DNA of 64,000 bases from Clonostachys chloroleuca (Eukaryota; Ascomycota; Sordariomycetes; Hypocreales; Bionectriaceae), in NCBI GenBank assembly GCA_037952775.1, contig JBANAY010000004.1, positions 10,540,001 through 10,604,000 of the forward strand, in the 5' to 3' direction. Of this stretch, positions 23,238 through 35,485 are shown in pieces; the stretch's first letter is position 1, and every line of letters starts with the position of its first letter. The position numbers and the translations under genes were made by a program. A model generated the notes under the pieces. That model saw only the letters and a list, made by a program, of their open reading frames with translations. It was not told the DNA's origin and did no database searches.

Positions 23238-24110
23238 ATGGCTGACGTTCTCGAGGCCACAGAACCTTGCGTTCTGGGCAAGCTCATCTACCATCGCGGC
23301 CCTCGCACTGTCGTAGAGCATACCAGATCGGACGGCCGGACGGTCATCGTCAAGTTTGCCAAACAGGACCCGAGAGCAGCCATCAACCGCTCCGAGGCCA
23401 CCATGCAACAGTTCGCGGCCACCCACGGCATCCTCACCCCAAAAGTCCTCCGAGTCTACGACATCATGGGAGAGGCCGGCCCCATCGGCCGGGCCATCGT
23501 GATGGAGAAGGCCCCTGGCGTGCCCCTCGTCCAGGTCTGACGCAACCTCCCCCGCGAGCTCCAAGAATCGATCAAGGACCAGCTGCGCGGGCAGCTCGCC
23601 CTAATGCGATCCCTCACCATGCCGTACATCGGACGCGTCGGATACCAGCCCACGTGGAACGTCTTTAACGGCCGGCAAACCTACGCCCTCGGCCCGTTCC
23701 CGGATCGGAAGTCGTTCGACGAGTGGTGCCTGCACCGCATCCGGCAGAAGCCCGACCGGAGCCACACTTTAGCGAAATGGAGGCTTAGGAGGCATGTGAA
23801 GAAGGATCGGGCACGGTCGACCGAAGGCCGGTTTGTTCTGACGCACGGCGATCTGTCTCCTCGAAACATCATGGTGGAGGATGGAAAGATCACTGGTATT
23901 ATCGACTGGCAGTTTAGCGGCTTCTTCCCTGAATGGGTTGAGCATGCCAACGCCACGGTCATCGCGGCGGGCATCGAAAAGTGGTGGATTCCAGCCTTGA
24001 GGGAGGTGGTGCCCCAGTGCGCCAAGGGTATGTCCAAGCTGGCATTTGAGATCGAGGAACACCCGGACTATTCATACGGAGACGAGAAGCACTTCACTTT
24101 CGACGATTGA
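23238..24110 (+). pseudogene. APH-family phosphotransferase with a single in-frame TGA
   Basis: The start is well placed (cgcaccATGGCTGAC). One frame runs from 23238 to 24110, about 290 codons, without intron. It is broken only by TGA at 23538-23540, after PLVQV and before RNLPRELQESIKDQL. The second half keeps the family core: LTHGDLSPRNIMV and GIIDWQFSGFFPEWVEH. The affected codon could have been Trp (TGG) or Arg (CGA); both become TGA by one transition. No plausible intron removes it, as the nearest GT...AG pair is under 30 bp. It is a young pseudogene, a sequence error, or less likely a readthrough case. Confidence 0.75.
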
Positions 24111-26719
24111 TGTAATTAGATATTTTCGCCAGTGGGTCGGGAACGACAGGGCTATTAAAACATGCTCGGCGGATCTTGGGCTCCCTTGCACCTATAATGG
24201 TTGATGGACATGGCGTAGATGAACTCTAGGTTCATGATATTCTTGGTACCCAATGCTTCAGAAAAACAGTCTTAACAGAACGGTGTTATAGAGAAGTTTG
24301 TCTTAAATACTCTGAGGTCTTTGAGTTCATGTTCCCTCCGATGGTGGTCAAGGACCTTTCCAAGAGCTACGTACAATGAGCCTAGTCTGCCGATTGATGG
24401 TCTTTCCCAGAGCTATTTAAGAAAAGGCTTTGCGTATCCTACCATGAAAGAAGAAGAAGCTACATCCTTGGTCTTACAACACAGAATTGAGACATGAGGT
24501 TAGCAAGTCCTAAACGCAAGCTGTCGTCCTGTGCCAAAGTGGGTAGCGCAAGCACTGTTATGCCATGTAAAATTTAGGATTTCGCACCGCCCTTTCCTAG
24601 TCAGCCACTTCTGTACACAATAAGACTCGCTTTTGTATATAGCCGTAAAGAAGGAATATCAATTAATAAATTTTCTTGCCTATAGATAAAGGAATTATAG
24701 TTAACTATATCTATTTTTCTAGGTAAGAATAGCCTGATAGAATATGAGATTGATAATAATGTGGTTTACCTTCTGTATTTTTGCTTTAGCGCTCTAAGGC
24801 CCCCTGGAAGCATGGATGTAGCATGCAGTTATATAATCAAGCGCGCAAACGCCACACCAAGATGCTTATAGGTGCGAAATTCATTTCCTGTTGAACCATG
24901 CACCCTACCTACACTTTTATTCAGTAGCACCTTCCCTTACCCCCAATTTCAAAAGTCTTCTCATCATAGCACCACAGCAGCTAGATTTGCATCACTGTGT
25001 GCTCTATTAGCTCCTTCCAACCGCTCCTCAGAATGATAGTCCATGAAGTTCCCGTTTTCGAAGCAGCAAATGACGATCGAGGCGATTTTGCAGATTCTAA
25101 CGGCGAGGACGACATCGAGGAATGCGCTGAGAATATCGATCGATACTTTGAGGGGCTTTATTTACTGGGCGGGTACCATATCAGGAACTATGGTAGTGTT
25201 AGGAACATCCACTGCCTCTTGTCCCACTTTCACTACAGCATGTGACTATGGATGCTTAACCTTGGATGGCACTTTAGATCTCATGGTGGCGAGAGAATAT
25301 TTTGGGGGAACTCTACAATGAGAGCTTGGCAACAAAGGGCTAACACGCAGCAACTAATATGTCCGGTAAAGCTCTCCGCTGCTTCTAGGACTTGAAAGCC
25401 CACCTAACCTGCATGGAGATAGACAACAGGCCGGTGCCTTAGTTTATGAGTTCCGCCAAGGAGCTGAGGAGCCCATCAAATGTTCCTATTTCCGGGGGGT
25501 TCTCTCTCGTCGTGTACGCCAGCTGCCACAACATTTAGGCCTGAAAATGGATGACAACCGTCGTTATTATCGTCACAGAGGATTTGAAAGTGTGGTGGTA
25601 GGCTACCAAGTTGGGGCTCACCGCAAGCTCAGAAAGAACCCTCAGAAAGAACCCTATTAGTGAGGCGTGTTAGTAGGACGTGAAACGAGGGGAAGGAGAT
25701 GCACACGCGCCTTCCAAGTCATGTTCGGGCTTTCCACAGGCGCGGCAGGTGCATCGAAAGAAGGAGAAGGTGCCACTGGATCGTGTGTGGGTCGACTTGC
25801 CATCCTACTACCTTGGCCGGGTTCATGGTTCGTGGAAAGTAGCAAGTGTTGCTGAGCATGAATGGGCGAGAGAGAACTCGAGCATTCACTCAATCAGATG
25901 GAGAGGAGAATTATCAATTGTGTCTCTTGACTGGAATTCAAACATTGGTTGTGGTTCGTCCAGCAAGTGCCTATGCCTCTTTCCTCTCTTCACTGATGAT
26001 TACTAGAAGGTTAATGCGAGTGATGCCGACGCACAAATCACTACGAATTCCCTGGTGTTGGACACGCCATGAGTGTTCTAGGCTGGGCTCGTTTAGGTGT
26101 AATGCTACCAGAAACCACCTTGCCATTTAGGCATTGCGTAAATTTAACATCTAGTGACAACAGCCCGACTTTGCATGCTGTTTTCAGAAACCATGACCAG
26201 TTCTTGTGATCGTAGCTCGCTTCGCCATGAAGTGGCACTCGGTGGTTAGTGAATTTGAACTTTTGAAATCGAGGTGTGGAGGGCTTCGTAATAGAGCCGG
26301 CGAACTTACCTTCTCCAATATTGGAGTATTCGCACAAGTTGGGTACAGAACAATACCCCATAGCGTCTCTTTTATGGTATTTATCATCACGAGGTACGGA
26401 AATCCATGATCTCAGCAAAAAACCCTTAGTCGCATTTTTTTTTTTTGGAGAGTGAATGCGACTTACAGGTGCTAATTAGAGGGGTAATTTCAGTCGAGCG
26501 ATGCCGAAGATACGTCTTGCAAATGATGAACGACTCCCAATTTGTTTATTTTCTATATTTGAATTGGCATATCTTGCAGTAATGGATGAGGAGATTGAGG
26601 GTAACGGAAGCAGTTTCTCTAGGAGCCTACTAGAACCTCACATTGCACCTTTTCCCAACTGGAGTCGCGAGAAAGAAGTTGGCTGGTTCCATCATTTCAT
26701 CATTCATCTGATCACCTAA
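24111..26719. other. Intergenic region without supported genes
   Basis: 2.6 kb with only short, overlapping frames (for example 24997-25321, 25680-26006 on plus; 26041-26418 on minus). None has a recognisable domain. The 24640-24760 stretch is AT-rich. A T-run of 14 sits at 26437-26450. The region may hold eroded gene remnants, but I cannot identify any. Confidence 0.4.
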
Positions 26720-28264
26720 TCGGAGACCTTTGCACTGTTCGGAATAAGGTTGCTGCTACAAGCCGAATTTCCATTCGAGCTAGATGGATACCGGCGCATG
26801 TTCTCGTCCCAGCACCGAACGGACAGTATGACCTGGGTTTCGGTCTATCTTTGCCCATCCAGCGTGTTTCATCGAACCTATCTTTGTTATCTTCAGTGAG
26901 TGGCGCGAGGGAGAATAGGGCACATACGTTAGGGGGTCAGGGAAAACGTTGGGATCACGGTGCAGCGAGTATGCTTGTGTTTCTACCTCGACACCTTCGG
27001 GAACTGCGTATCCTCCACGTATCCTCTAAGAGAAACTCCGCCTTCCGGCACCACTCGGGGCAGATTTCCTGGCACAGCCCCATACAATCGAAGAGTTTCC
27101 TCGATCACAGCGTTAAGGAGCGGGAGCTGCTCTAGGACTTCATCAGAAGCTGCAGGACCTAACGTTGAGACTTCCTCTTCAATCCGAACCTGCAAGTCAG
27201 GTCTTTTGAGAACCGCCCAGACCAAGTAGGTCAAAGTTATGGCCGTCGTATCAGCACCGGCGAGTATGAAGTTGGAAGCCTCTTTTCGAATGTCATCATC
27301 TGTTAGCTCGAACTTTTCCGCTGCTGCTTCACTCTAGGCCAGCATGGTGGCAAAGAGATTCGCTCGGTTATCACTCTGACGACGCAGGTTCAAGACAGCC
27401 GCTTCGCCATACTTATGGACCAGGTTTGGTGCGGTGACCAATAGGTTCAGCTTTGGGACAGGTATGCGTCGAAGAAGACCCAAAATGCCTGGAACCTCGT
27501 ATTGAAGCGTGGCCCCGAGGGCCGCTGCCTCGAGAACTTGGATATGGTGGGATTTCTAGAATGATTTAATCACCCGGCGATTGTCTCAGATGAAAAGAAC
27601 ACGACTTACTTCCCCTGACTCGAGGAGATCAAATGACTCTCCAAAAGATAACTGGCCGATGATGTCGGAGGCCATCAACATCCACCATTTCATGATGTCA
27701 GCTTCTCCTGTATCTCTGGCTTCGATCATGATACGTGAGACTGCCTTTTCTACTTTTTCTTTTACCACATCTTCGCAGTTGGACCTCAGACTGGCGGCGC
27801 TAAAGGCGCGTGCAAAAAGCTTCCTTCGAGAAGCGTGCTTCTTCACATCTGTCATGGCGAACAGGCCAATTCCGATGCCGGTCCCTCCGGCGCCGCCACT
27901 GAAGTCCTCATACCATTGTGTCTTGGTGAAACCACCGCCGATCTTGTGGATGGCGACGAATGCGGCTGGGTCGCAGAAGGCGAGCTAGTTTGGAGATAGC
28001 CGCACGACAGATCCATATCGTTGATGGAGGCTATGAACATAGTGCATACGTCTGCCTGTTATGGTGTAGAACTTGAGCACATGATGAGTCACGCGTGTAT
28101 ACCATGGTTCTGGATAGCCTCTCAACGCAGGCTTGTGTATCAGTGTTGTGATGACCTGTCATCGGTCAGATCGGCGCACATTGATGTTTGTCATATGCTC
28201 GGCTCACCTGCAACAGGACAACTGCGAGCAGTGCGCCGGCGCCAATCCACAAGGAAATGAGCAT
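26720..28264 (-). pseudogene. Cytochrome P450 pseudogene
   Basis: Exon 1 (28264-28208) codes an N-terminal membrane anchor MLISLWIGAGALLAVVLLQ. A 51-bp intron follows, and exon 2 starts VITTLIHKPALRGYPEPWY. Family landmarks in order: the I-helix FILAGADTTA, the K-helix EETLR (ExxR), LPRVVPEGG, HRDPNVFPDP, and the heme-binding loop FGAGTRTCAG at about 26790-26823. Three lesions kill the gene: TAG at 27985-27987 where SPN-E-LAFCD is expected, TAG at 27334-27336 where MLA-E-SEA is expected, and an 11-bp duplication at 27007-27026 (cgtatcctcca repeated) that shifts the frame between RGY and PEGVEV. An in-frame intron also follows LLESGE at about 27610. It would have been an ER-bound monooxygenase. 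Confidence 0.88.
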
Positions 28265-29300
28265 CTCATTGGCCAGCTTGTTTGACCTTTGAAAGAGTGA
28301 GTAATTTGCAAGAAAAACCTGAAACGTGCGGGGTGGATGAAGTCGGTATTTGTTGATGGAAGTCGGAATCCGCGGATGCCTGGTGATCATTTCCCCTCCT
28401 GCCCGCCCCATATAGTTACAGAAAGCGATACCTCGATGTAACGGATGAGACAATTAGGTACAGAGCCGCAGTAGAGGTACGTGGAATGCTTTGTTCCATG
28501 GTAGGCTCTTCATCAATACTTCGTGGCTCAATCAGACACATTTGGATTCACTCAAGCTAGGTTTTAGGCAATTGGCGTGTTTGAGTTCATCTTGACGGAA
28601 AACAGATGGAGTGTCGTATGATGGTTCATATCAAAGGACTTCTGAGACTAAAGAGCGTTCATTAGCTCAAATACCTAGACTGCCTGTTCACTAGAATATA
28701 TATCCTTCTAAGACTCCCTACAGAAAAGAACGATGGTGGCTTCGTAAGGATAGCGCTGGGGCGAGTGGTAAATAGCTGAACACGTCGTTGATACAGCTCA
28801 AGATCATGGTACCCCTTTAAGTGGAAAATTCACCGGTCCAGAGTGGCCTCATTCTGTCGTTATCAACAGTGGTCTCCTATAGAGATATAGAAACTCCGCT
28901 GAAAATCAAATCCGTTGTTCACGAGAAGCTTCACTAGGCCCAACCCCCATTTTGAAGCTAAGGAAGGTCTATATCGACAAGACTTTGGCACAAATTAGTT
29001 CCAACAACGTCACGGATGTGCTCAGAGTTAGCCACAATGGTGCCCAGCGCCTTTTATCTCCAATTTTTTAAAGTGTGTCATGATTCGGTCTACATTCTAC
29101 GTAACTTCTTGAACACCATGCTCCAAGACAAGCAAATACCAGCCTTCCCCATTAGTCATGATCCTCCATCCAATATACAAGAATATGTGCATTTGAAAAA
29201 CGTGATTTCTTCATTCAAGCACCAAACCCAGTGTGTCCCCAGGGCCCAAGCCATGAACCCAAGCCCGCTTCATGACCAGACCTCAGCCCATGCTATCCAT
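28265..29300. other. Intergenic region, nothing recognised
   Basis: About 1 kb of normal composition between the P450 pseudogene promoter side and the end of the RTA1-like gene. The plus-strand frame at 29016-29435 has no motif and overlaps the next gene's 3' end. Confidence 0.5.
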
Positions 29301-30624
29301 TTACCGATCCCGAATATCCTCATAAGTCGCATTCTCCTCCCTCTGCTGCTCGATCGGTTGATACGCATGCAGACGCTGTGGCTGCCTCACCCTCATCTCC
29401 AACTCCTCACTCCACGAGGCATTCCCCTCCTGTAACTCAACGACACTGCTCCCGCGCTTCCTGTCCTTGGCTAGTTTCTTCTCCAGCTTTGCCGCCTCCT
29501 TCTCCGCCTTGATCTGCTTCTTCTCCTGACGCGACACGTGGGGGAACTCGCTGTTGGGCCCGCGCAGGACCCAACCTGGATGAATGGCGTTGAGGAGGAG
29601 CGCGGCGAACAGCATGGGGACGGCGTCGAGACCAATAGCCCAGGCTTCGTTGGCGAGCATGTAGTTGTTTGAGTCGGTGCCAGGCCCGAATTCGATGAGA
29701 CGGAAGATGATGCGCATCTATAACCACAATGTAAGCCAAACACTTGACTTTGCCACAAGAGGAGGAGAGGAGGGGAAAAAGACTCACCATGATGAGAACA
29801 AGCACGGCAGCTAAGGTCCAGAAAAGCATCTTTGCCCTTCCCATATTTGCATCCACGTTCGGCATCGCCCTCATCTTCATGTACACCCTCACCATCATGG
29901 CGACAAATATAACAATGAACCCCAGCTGGGCACCACACCCACCCATATACACTTTTTTGCCAACCTCGATGGTGTTTGCGTTGGGTCTAGTGTCCGTGTC
30001 CGTGTTGGACATCATCATGCCGCCGCCGGCCTGGACGATGAAGCACGCAACGTCGATCCAGACAAAGATTTTGGTCAGCCAGGCGGCCTTGATGCGCCAG
30101 ATGGACTGGTCTGTGATGGAGTAGAGGACGACGCGGGCGGCGGTCATGTAGACAAAGGCGTTGATCCCTGCCGATCGTGTTAGTCGACGAAAGTTGGATT
30201 ATTTGGGGAGCATACAGAGAGGGGCGAGGAGGAAGAAGATCTGGCCGGCACTGGCGTAGCCCAAGTTTTGCTGGTCCTTGGTTCCTAGAGTCCGGGTGAT
30301 GAAGGCCAACAGTTCCCATGAGACACCCATAAGCAATACCCAGCAAAATTTCTAATACTGTTAGAGGTCACTCCTCTACTTGATATGTTGGGAAAGCCAT
30401 ACCTTTTTCCATGCCACGGCCTGGGTGATGTGAGCGAGGAAGCTCGCGCCAAAGAGGACTGCAAGTGCACAATTGGCGGCGAAGCTGGGGTAGTAGTGGT
30501 AGTAGGAGTTGCAGGAATCAACTGGGACATGGCCGTTCTCGCCTGGCACTGCGGTGGTGCAATGGGGTGCCGCTGCAGCTGTAGTGGATGGCATATCAGC
30601 CATGGTGCTCGTAGGGCCCGACAT
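29301..30624 (-). CDS. RTA1-like seven-helix membrane protein, four exons, 384 aa
   Basis: Exons run 30624-30403, 30351-30216, 30167-29788 and 29717-29301, with introns of 51, 48 and 70 bp that join in frame (WKK-KFCW, APL-WINAFVY, VLIM-MRIIF). RTA1-family proteins are fungal plasma-membrane proteins linked to lipid translocation and resistance to toxic lipids or drugs. The extracellular N-terminus is Thr/Ala-rich, and helices include CALAVLFGASFLAHITQ, AGQIFFLLAPLW, LGFIVIFVAMMVRVYM and LFWTLAAVLVLIM. The family segments INAFVYMTAARVV, RIIFRLIEF and DAVPMLFAALLLNAIHPGW are clear. The C-terminal tail is cytosolic and highly charged (RQEKKQIKAEKEAAKLEKK). The gene looks intact. Confidence 0.9.
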
Positions 30625-33108
30625 TGTGAAATTGATAAGCAGCGAAGATGGCGAGAGAGGTGCTGTGGTCTGTCCGGGTAAGGTAGTTGGGTAGATTGAT
30701 GCCGAGATGGATGAAGGTCAGAAAGACAAGATATCCAAACCTCTTATAACCACTTCAGATCCATCATAAACATCGTCAATCTGTCTCGTGAATCTCGCTT
30801 CCCCTCAGCCCTGCCCAATTCTAAAATTATCTTCCCCCATCCCATCATTGTCTTGCGCCAGGGCCGCGTCACGACAGACGCACAAGTTGGAAGGCTGATA
30901 TGTATGGCAAGGGCAAAATTGCAGCAGCAACGACACCCATGTGGCTTCGCCGACCCACCATCCTTCGGTACCTACACGCATGGGCCAGTCAGGGCTAGGG
31001 GCCGCGGCATCTCACCAGAATGAAGCTTGTTTCATCACCCTAATCCTCTCATGTCCGGGCAGATGGTCCAATAACGGCGATCCGCAGCGGCTGTACTCAT
31101 GATTTAAGATGTGAATTTGGCGAATTGGCCAATCGTCATCCTTGGCTTGGCCCCTCAGGGGGCTGTGCTGGCTTCATCATCCCTTGCTGACTCGGTTGTC
31201 GTCAAGACGGATCCTCCTCGGTAGCCGGCACTGCCAAGTATCCTACCTCTGATTGGCTGTATCACTAACCAGTCCCCACTGCTTCTCGTACTCGGCCCTA
31301 CTCTGCCAACCTGTAGACATTAGACGACCGAATCTCATCGCATTTGGCGTTTTCGAATCCCTGCCCTTTTGAAAATGCAGTGCTCGATAGGAGGAACTGG
31401 TACCCGAAGAGTGGGGAGCGATTGATTGAGCTACATCTTTGTATTTCTCGTAGTAATCAGTAATCTTGGTCTCTTACTTGATGCTGTTGCGACTACATAC
31501 TCCTCTAAATCTACCACCAAAAACAACATGATTACACACTGGAACAAGGCGGTCACATATACCGTTTCTCCAGAATCACACTGCGAATTGACTTCAATTG
31601 CTGCCCTTGTCTGCCTGCCTGTTCAGAAAACATGAGAACTGATATATTACCTCTTCAAAACGCAATCAATGACCGGCTCAGGCGGCTACCTAGATTATTC
31701 GGTTCAACAGTGATAATATCAACTGAGCATCTTACATAGATGTCCCATCCAAGGCATCAAAGGGTGAGTGCCACCCTCTTGGCAGGCCACAGGGCATGGG
31801 TGGAACGGATGAAGGAGTGGATGAATGGATGAATCGGGACATGCTGTGGCAGTGTTGGGGCTTGGGTCTCTTACAGGTACCTTATTGAGGCGCGCGAGTT
31901 ATTATCGTGAATCAAACAAACCATGCACGACACAAACGGGCGCAAACGAACGCAGGAAGAACACATGTATCCGCAACGGACCGAAAATACCATGGCGATG
32001 AACCAGCCATTTGGGTCTGGGTGTCTTATCGGGCAGAATACCCCCGTTTATCTTTGTAAGAGTATCTCTTCCGGTAATCGTCGTCCGACGGCCGATGAAG
32101 GGCGGGATAAAGCCATCGTGAAGTTGGCCTCAGTAATGTCACAGCCAAGTTGAGATCCGACGCTCAATTGCGCAAATAATGCTGTGCCTCTGGACTCGAA
32201 GAGCAACTGCTCGCAGACTCCAAAATAACAGATTCAATTGCCATAGCGGCTGGAGGTTGTGTGGAGAACCAACAAGACGCATAATAATAAAACTGGCCTT
32301 GACGTGGCTACCGACAGTAGATTGCACGGTGGAGACACAGCTGCACCGTTCGTCACTGTGACCGTACTAAAAGGTGATCCACAGGGCGGGTCCTAACAGA
32401 AGAGTCTAGGTAGAGTCTAGCATTCAGGGGACAGCCAATCCGCGGCCACCGTTTCATTCCAGCCTTTAGTATTAACCCAGTTTAGAAGTGAGACATCGCA
32501 ACGGTAATGAGCAGAGAGACACTAGCGACAAAAAAAGGTACCTAGGATAGTAAGAGAGGCTGGGATGGGCCTAAATAGAAAAATATAATTCGAAACAGAT
32601 TTGATATCATAAATATACTGACTTTACAGAACGTTTGGTAGGGCCTTGATATAAAACTTATCTCGTGGCCCGACTATGTCTAAATTTCCTCCCAGCCTAT
32701 CTACTACTATTCGGCTTTATATAGTAACTTTGCTAATGTTTTACCTTCTGGACTTGGCTAACCTAACCTAATTATTATTCCAAACTTGTTCTAATACCCA
32801 TATAGCTTAATTTACATGCCCGGATTTTAAAAGTCGAATTTTTCTGGGTGGCTCAGGAGAAAGGATGACTATTGTAGATAAGCACGAGCAGTCTCTGAGG
32901 GCGAATACCTTATATCCTATTCTTAAAGAATAAATTCGTCGTCAATTGAGTAGTCTTGTGTTTATTATCCGGTTGCTTAGCCAGTTATCAAAAGGAATGA
33001 GATAATTATAGTGAAAAAGCCATTTCCTTTTCTGTGCACTGTGCCACCTTGCACGGCCTGTTCCAACTCTCTAGGTCTAGTTGGAATTTTGACATGACTA
33101 GGTACTAA
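30625..33108. other. Intergenic region, 2.5 kb
   Basis: No gene supported. Contains the upstream region of the RTA1-like gene and the 3' side of the TAP-like peptidase. A short imperfect repeat ggatgaatggatgaa lies at about 31820. The 32520-32830 part is AT-rich. Confidence 0.45.
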
Positions 33109-35020
33109 TCAATTCAGTCTATAGTACGCAATCATCTCTTCCAACGTTCCATTTTGCGGAAGACCCAGACTGGCAGGCTCAAAGGCGCAGAAAGCCTCGT
33201 TATCGCTAGGTACTATACCCGTCTGAAAGTACGCAGCAACCTTGGAGAAGGCGCACGTATTCAGAGTGGACCTGATCGTATGCTAGTAGAGAGTTAATCT
33301 CAGTGTGCATCTTTTAATGTCGATCGTATAGCTATACTTACACCCATACCATCTACTATCAACGCCTGAGCCCCTTTGAATTTCGGCGCTGCTGCTAGTG
33401 CACTTGCGAATCATCAGCGGGTGCATTTGGCTAGAGAATAAATATGGACCTCACTTGTCATATGGCGTCACAGGATCAAAGGTGTTACCAACGAAAAGAA
33501 TAGGGGTAGCCGTGTCGCCTCCAAACGGCCCTTGAAATGTCTCTGTAGCCTCGATGGACCACCCCAAACAGCCGAGCATGGAGTGGATCCAAATATCCCC
33601 AACAATACTCTGTTCATTGAGATATTGCAACAGTGGCTGTAGGTCCTCGAGTGTCTTGCCGTACCAAGCATTCTGCATATCGGAGCAGAGGACGCCAGCA
33701 ATGTATTGATAGTTGTCTACATCACGGACGGTGGGGTCACCGTATAGTTGCTCGGCGTGCTTTATCCATGGACTGAGATCCTGGTTTGCCAGAGAATCTT
33801 CCAAGCTCAATAGAAAATCGGGAAATGAGTCAAAATTTTCGGTGGGATTATTTGCCAGAGTAAGGAGGCCAACTTTGAGAAGCAACAAGGCCGAATTGAT
33901 CTCAGAAGCGTTGGCCCACTTGTTCTCCGCCGCTGTTCCAGCGTCGAGCTGATAAAACGAGTGCTGGAAGCGACGCTGGATGTCCTTTGGGGTAGATCCG
34001 GTATGAAATGGGCAGTCGTCGGAACCAACTGCGTGGCAGTGTATGAAAAAGGCAGAAATCACGCCGTCAAGATGGGTTACGCTGCTCCAAGTGTAGTTGG
34101 CAAGAAATCCCTCTGGTGATACCACACCATCAAGGACAACATTACCCACCCGGTCGGGAAACATGGAAGCAAACGTCTGTCCTAGAAAAGTGCCGTAGCT
34201 AATACCATAGTAATTGAGCAGATTGGCGGGCTTAGCGGCAGTTTTGCCTTCGGAAGTCGCCGCATATGCGTCAACGATGCTGAGCATGTCCCTCGCCGTG
34301 ATGGCTGTGGACATGTGAGGCCCTGCATCCAGTTGGCCGCCGACTTGGCGCTGACACTCTTTGCCTAGAAGGATCCCATAGTCGATCCAAGAATTGTAGT
34401 ATTCATCTGCCACACGAGGGACTGATCGACCGAGGTGTTTGCCATCTTGTGAAGAGGCTTTAATGGAGCAATTGGCGACTGGCTCGCTATTGTAGATGCC
34501 GCGAGGGTCGAAGCCGACGAAGTCGAAGTTGCTTCCAACAACGGACTAGGAAATACTTTGTGTCAGCGTGATATTATTCCAAATAAATACTTGCGAATGG
34601 GAAGGGAACAATTTGTCCCTGGATATCAATACTAACCTGCAAAGTGGATCCGTATTCAATGACCATCTCAACACCAGAGTGTCCAGGGCCACCGGGATTC
34701 ATAAGTATCATGCCTTGATACTGTCCAGAAGACGAGTTCTTCTCTGCAGCGTACTTCACCAGTGGAACAACTGCCTCACCAAGTTCAGAATTCTGATAAT
34801 CTAGTGGAACCTAGGCCATTAAGTCAGTGTACAAGTCGAATTTGTTGTTTTTGGAATGAACCTTTAGTTTTGCACAAAAAAAGCCGTCGTAGCAGGAACA
34901 CCAAGCAAGCTCATTTGACGATTGAGCAGTTTTCAGTGTGCAATTTGAAAACTTGTAACCAGCATTTGCCAACACTGGAATCGACAAGCCACACGTGGCT
35001 ACAATGGCAGTGACTTTCAT
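33109..35020 (-). CDS. TAP-like alpha/beta-hydrolase peptidase (S33), five exons, 552 aa
   Basis: Exons run 35020-34862, 34810-34637, 34545-33455, 33402-33342 and 33282-33109, with four introns of 51-91 bp. Joins restore family sequence: CAKLK-VPLDYQN, GSTLQ-SVVGSNFD, TPYD-NALAAAPKF and DGMG-HTIRSTL. An in-frame ATG at 35035 is an alternative start. The N-terminus is a signal peptide (MKVTAIVATCGLSIPVLANA), so the enzyme is probably secreted. Oxyanion segment NPGGPGHSG; nucleophile Ser in YYGISYGTFLG (about 227); Asp in GNTFDPVTP (about 468); His in GMGHT (about 496). Relatives cleave short peptides from N-termini. The first intron has an unusual donor, GTTCAT. The gene looks intact. Confidence 0.9.
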
Positions 35021-35485
35021 GATAATAAATGACACAGGATGAAAATGGGTAACAAGTTAAAATGAATGGTATGATGGCGGAGGGTTGGTTAATGATAATG
35101 ATTCAGGATATACTGCTTGTCTTCTCCTTTTATAGATGCTTAGATATTTGCAGACGGTCGGTCCGTGAAACGTCACTTGAGTATTAACCCCTGCTGGTGG
35201 ACTTTAGTAGGTTGAAACGACAGGGTCCTTCCGAGCCGCCCAATCATAAGTTCCATCGGTCGAGCATGGGCCACTGGGCTGTGCTCGACTTAACGCGAAC
35301 TGGGAATGTCCTCAGTCTCTCTCCTCGTTGTCTTGTCTGTATCATTTTTTTTTCTCATCAACAAGGTCCTCACGAGGCCGAAACTTGTGCAGTCGCCTGA
35401 CTTTTGAAATCTTTATTGCCGGGATTGTATTTTGCCGTCCTTAGTACGGAATCAAGTCAGACTTCGCCACGAGTTCACTTCAGGA
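35021..35485. promoter_or_regulatory. Shared divergent promoter region
   Basis: 465 bp separate the start of the TAP-like peptidase (minus) from the start of the Zn2Cys6 regulator (plus), so the two genes share an upstream region and may be co-regulated. A CT-rich stretch (ctctctcctcgttgtcttgtc) lies at 35315-35340. No binding site can be assigned with confidence. Confidence 0.45.

Noticed and set aside
23538..23540. TGA considered as a selenocysteine codon
   Set aside because: APH proteins have no selenocysteine at this site and such decoding is not expected in ascomycetes.
17980..30624. Monooxygenase, P450, SDR relic and transporter-like genes considered as a secondary-metabolite cluster
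   Set aside because: No backbone synthase or prenyltransferase is present in the window, so the call would be speculation.
31426..31635. Short frame with a hydrophobic start that looks like a signal peptide
   Set aside because: There is no ATG at the start and no homology that I recognise.
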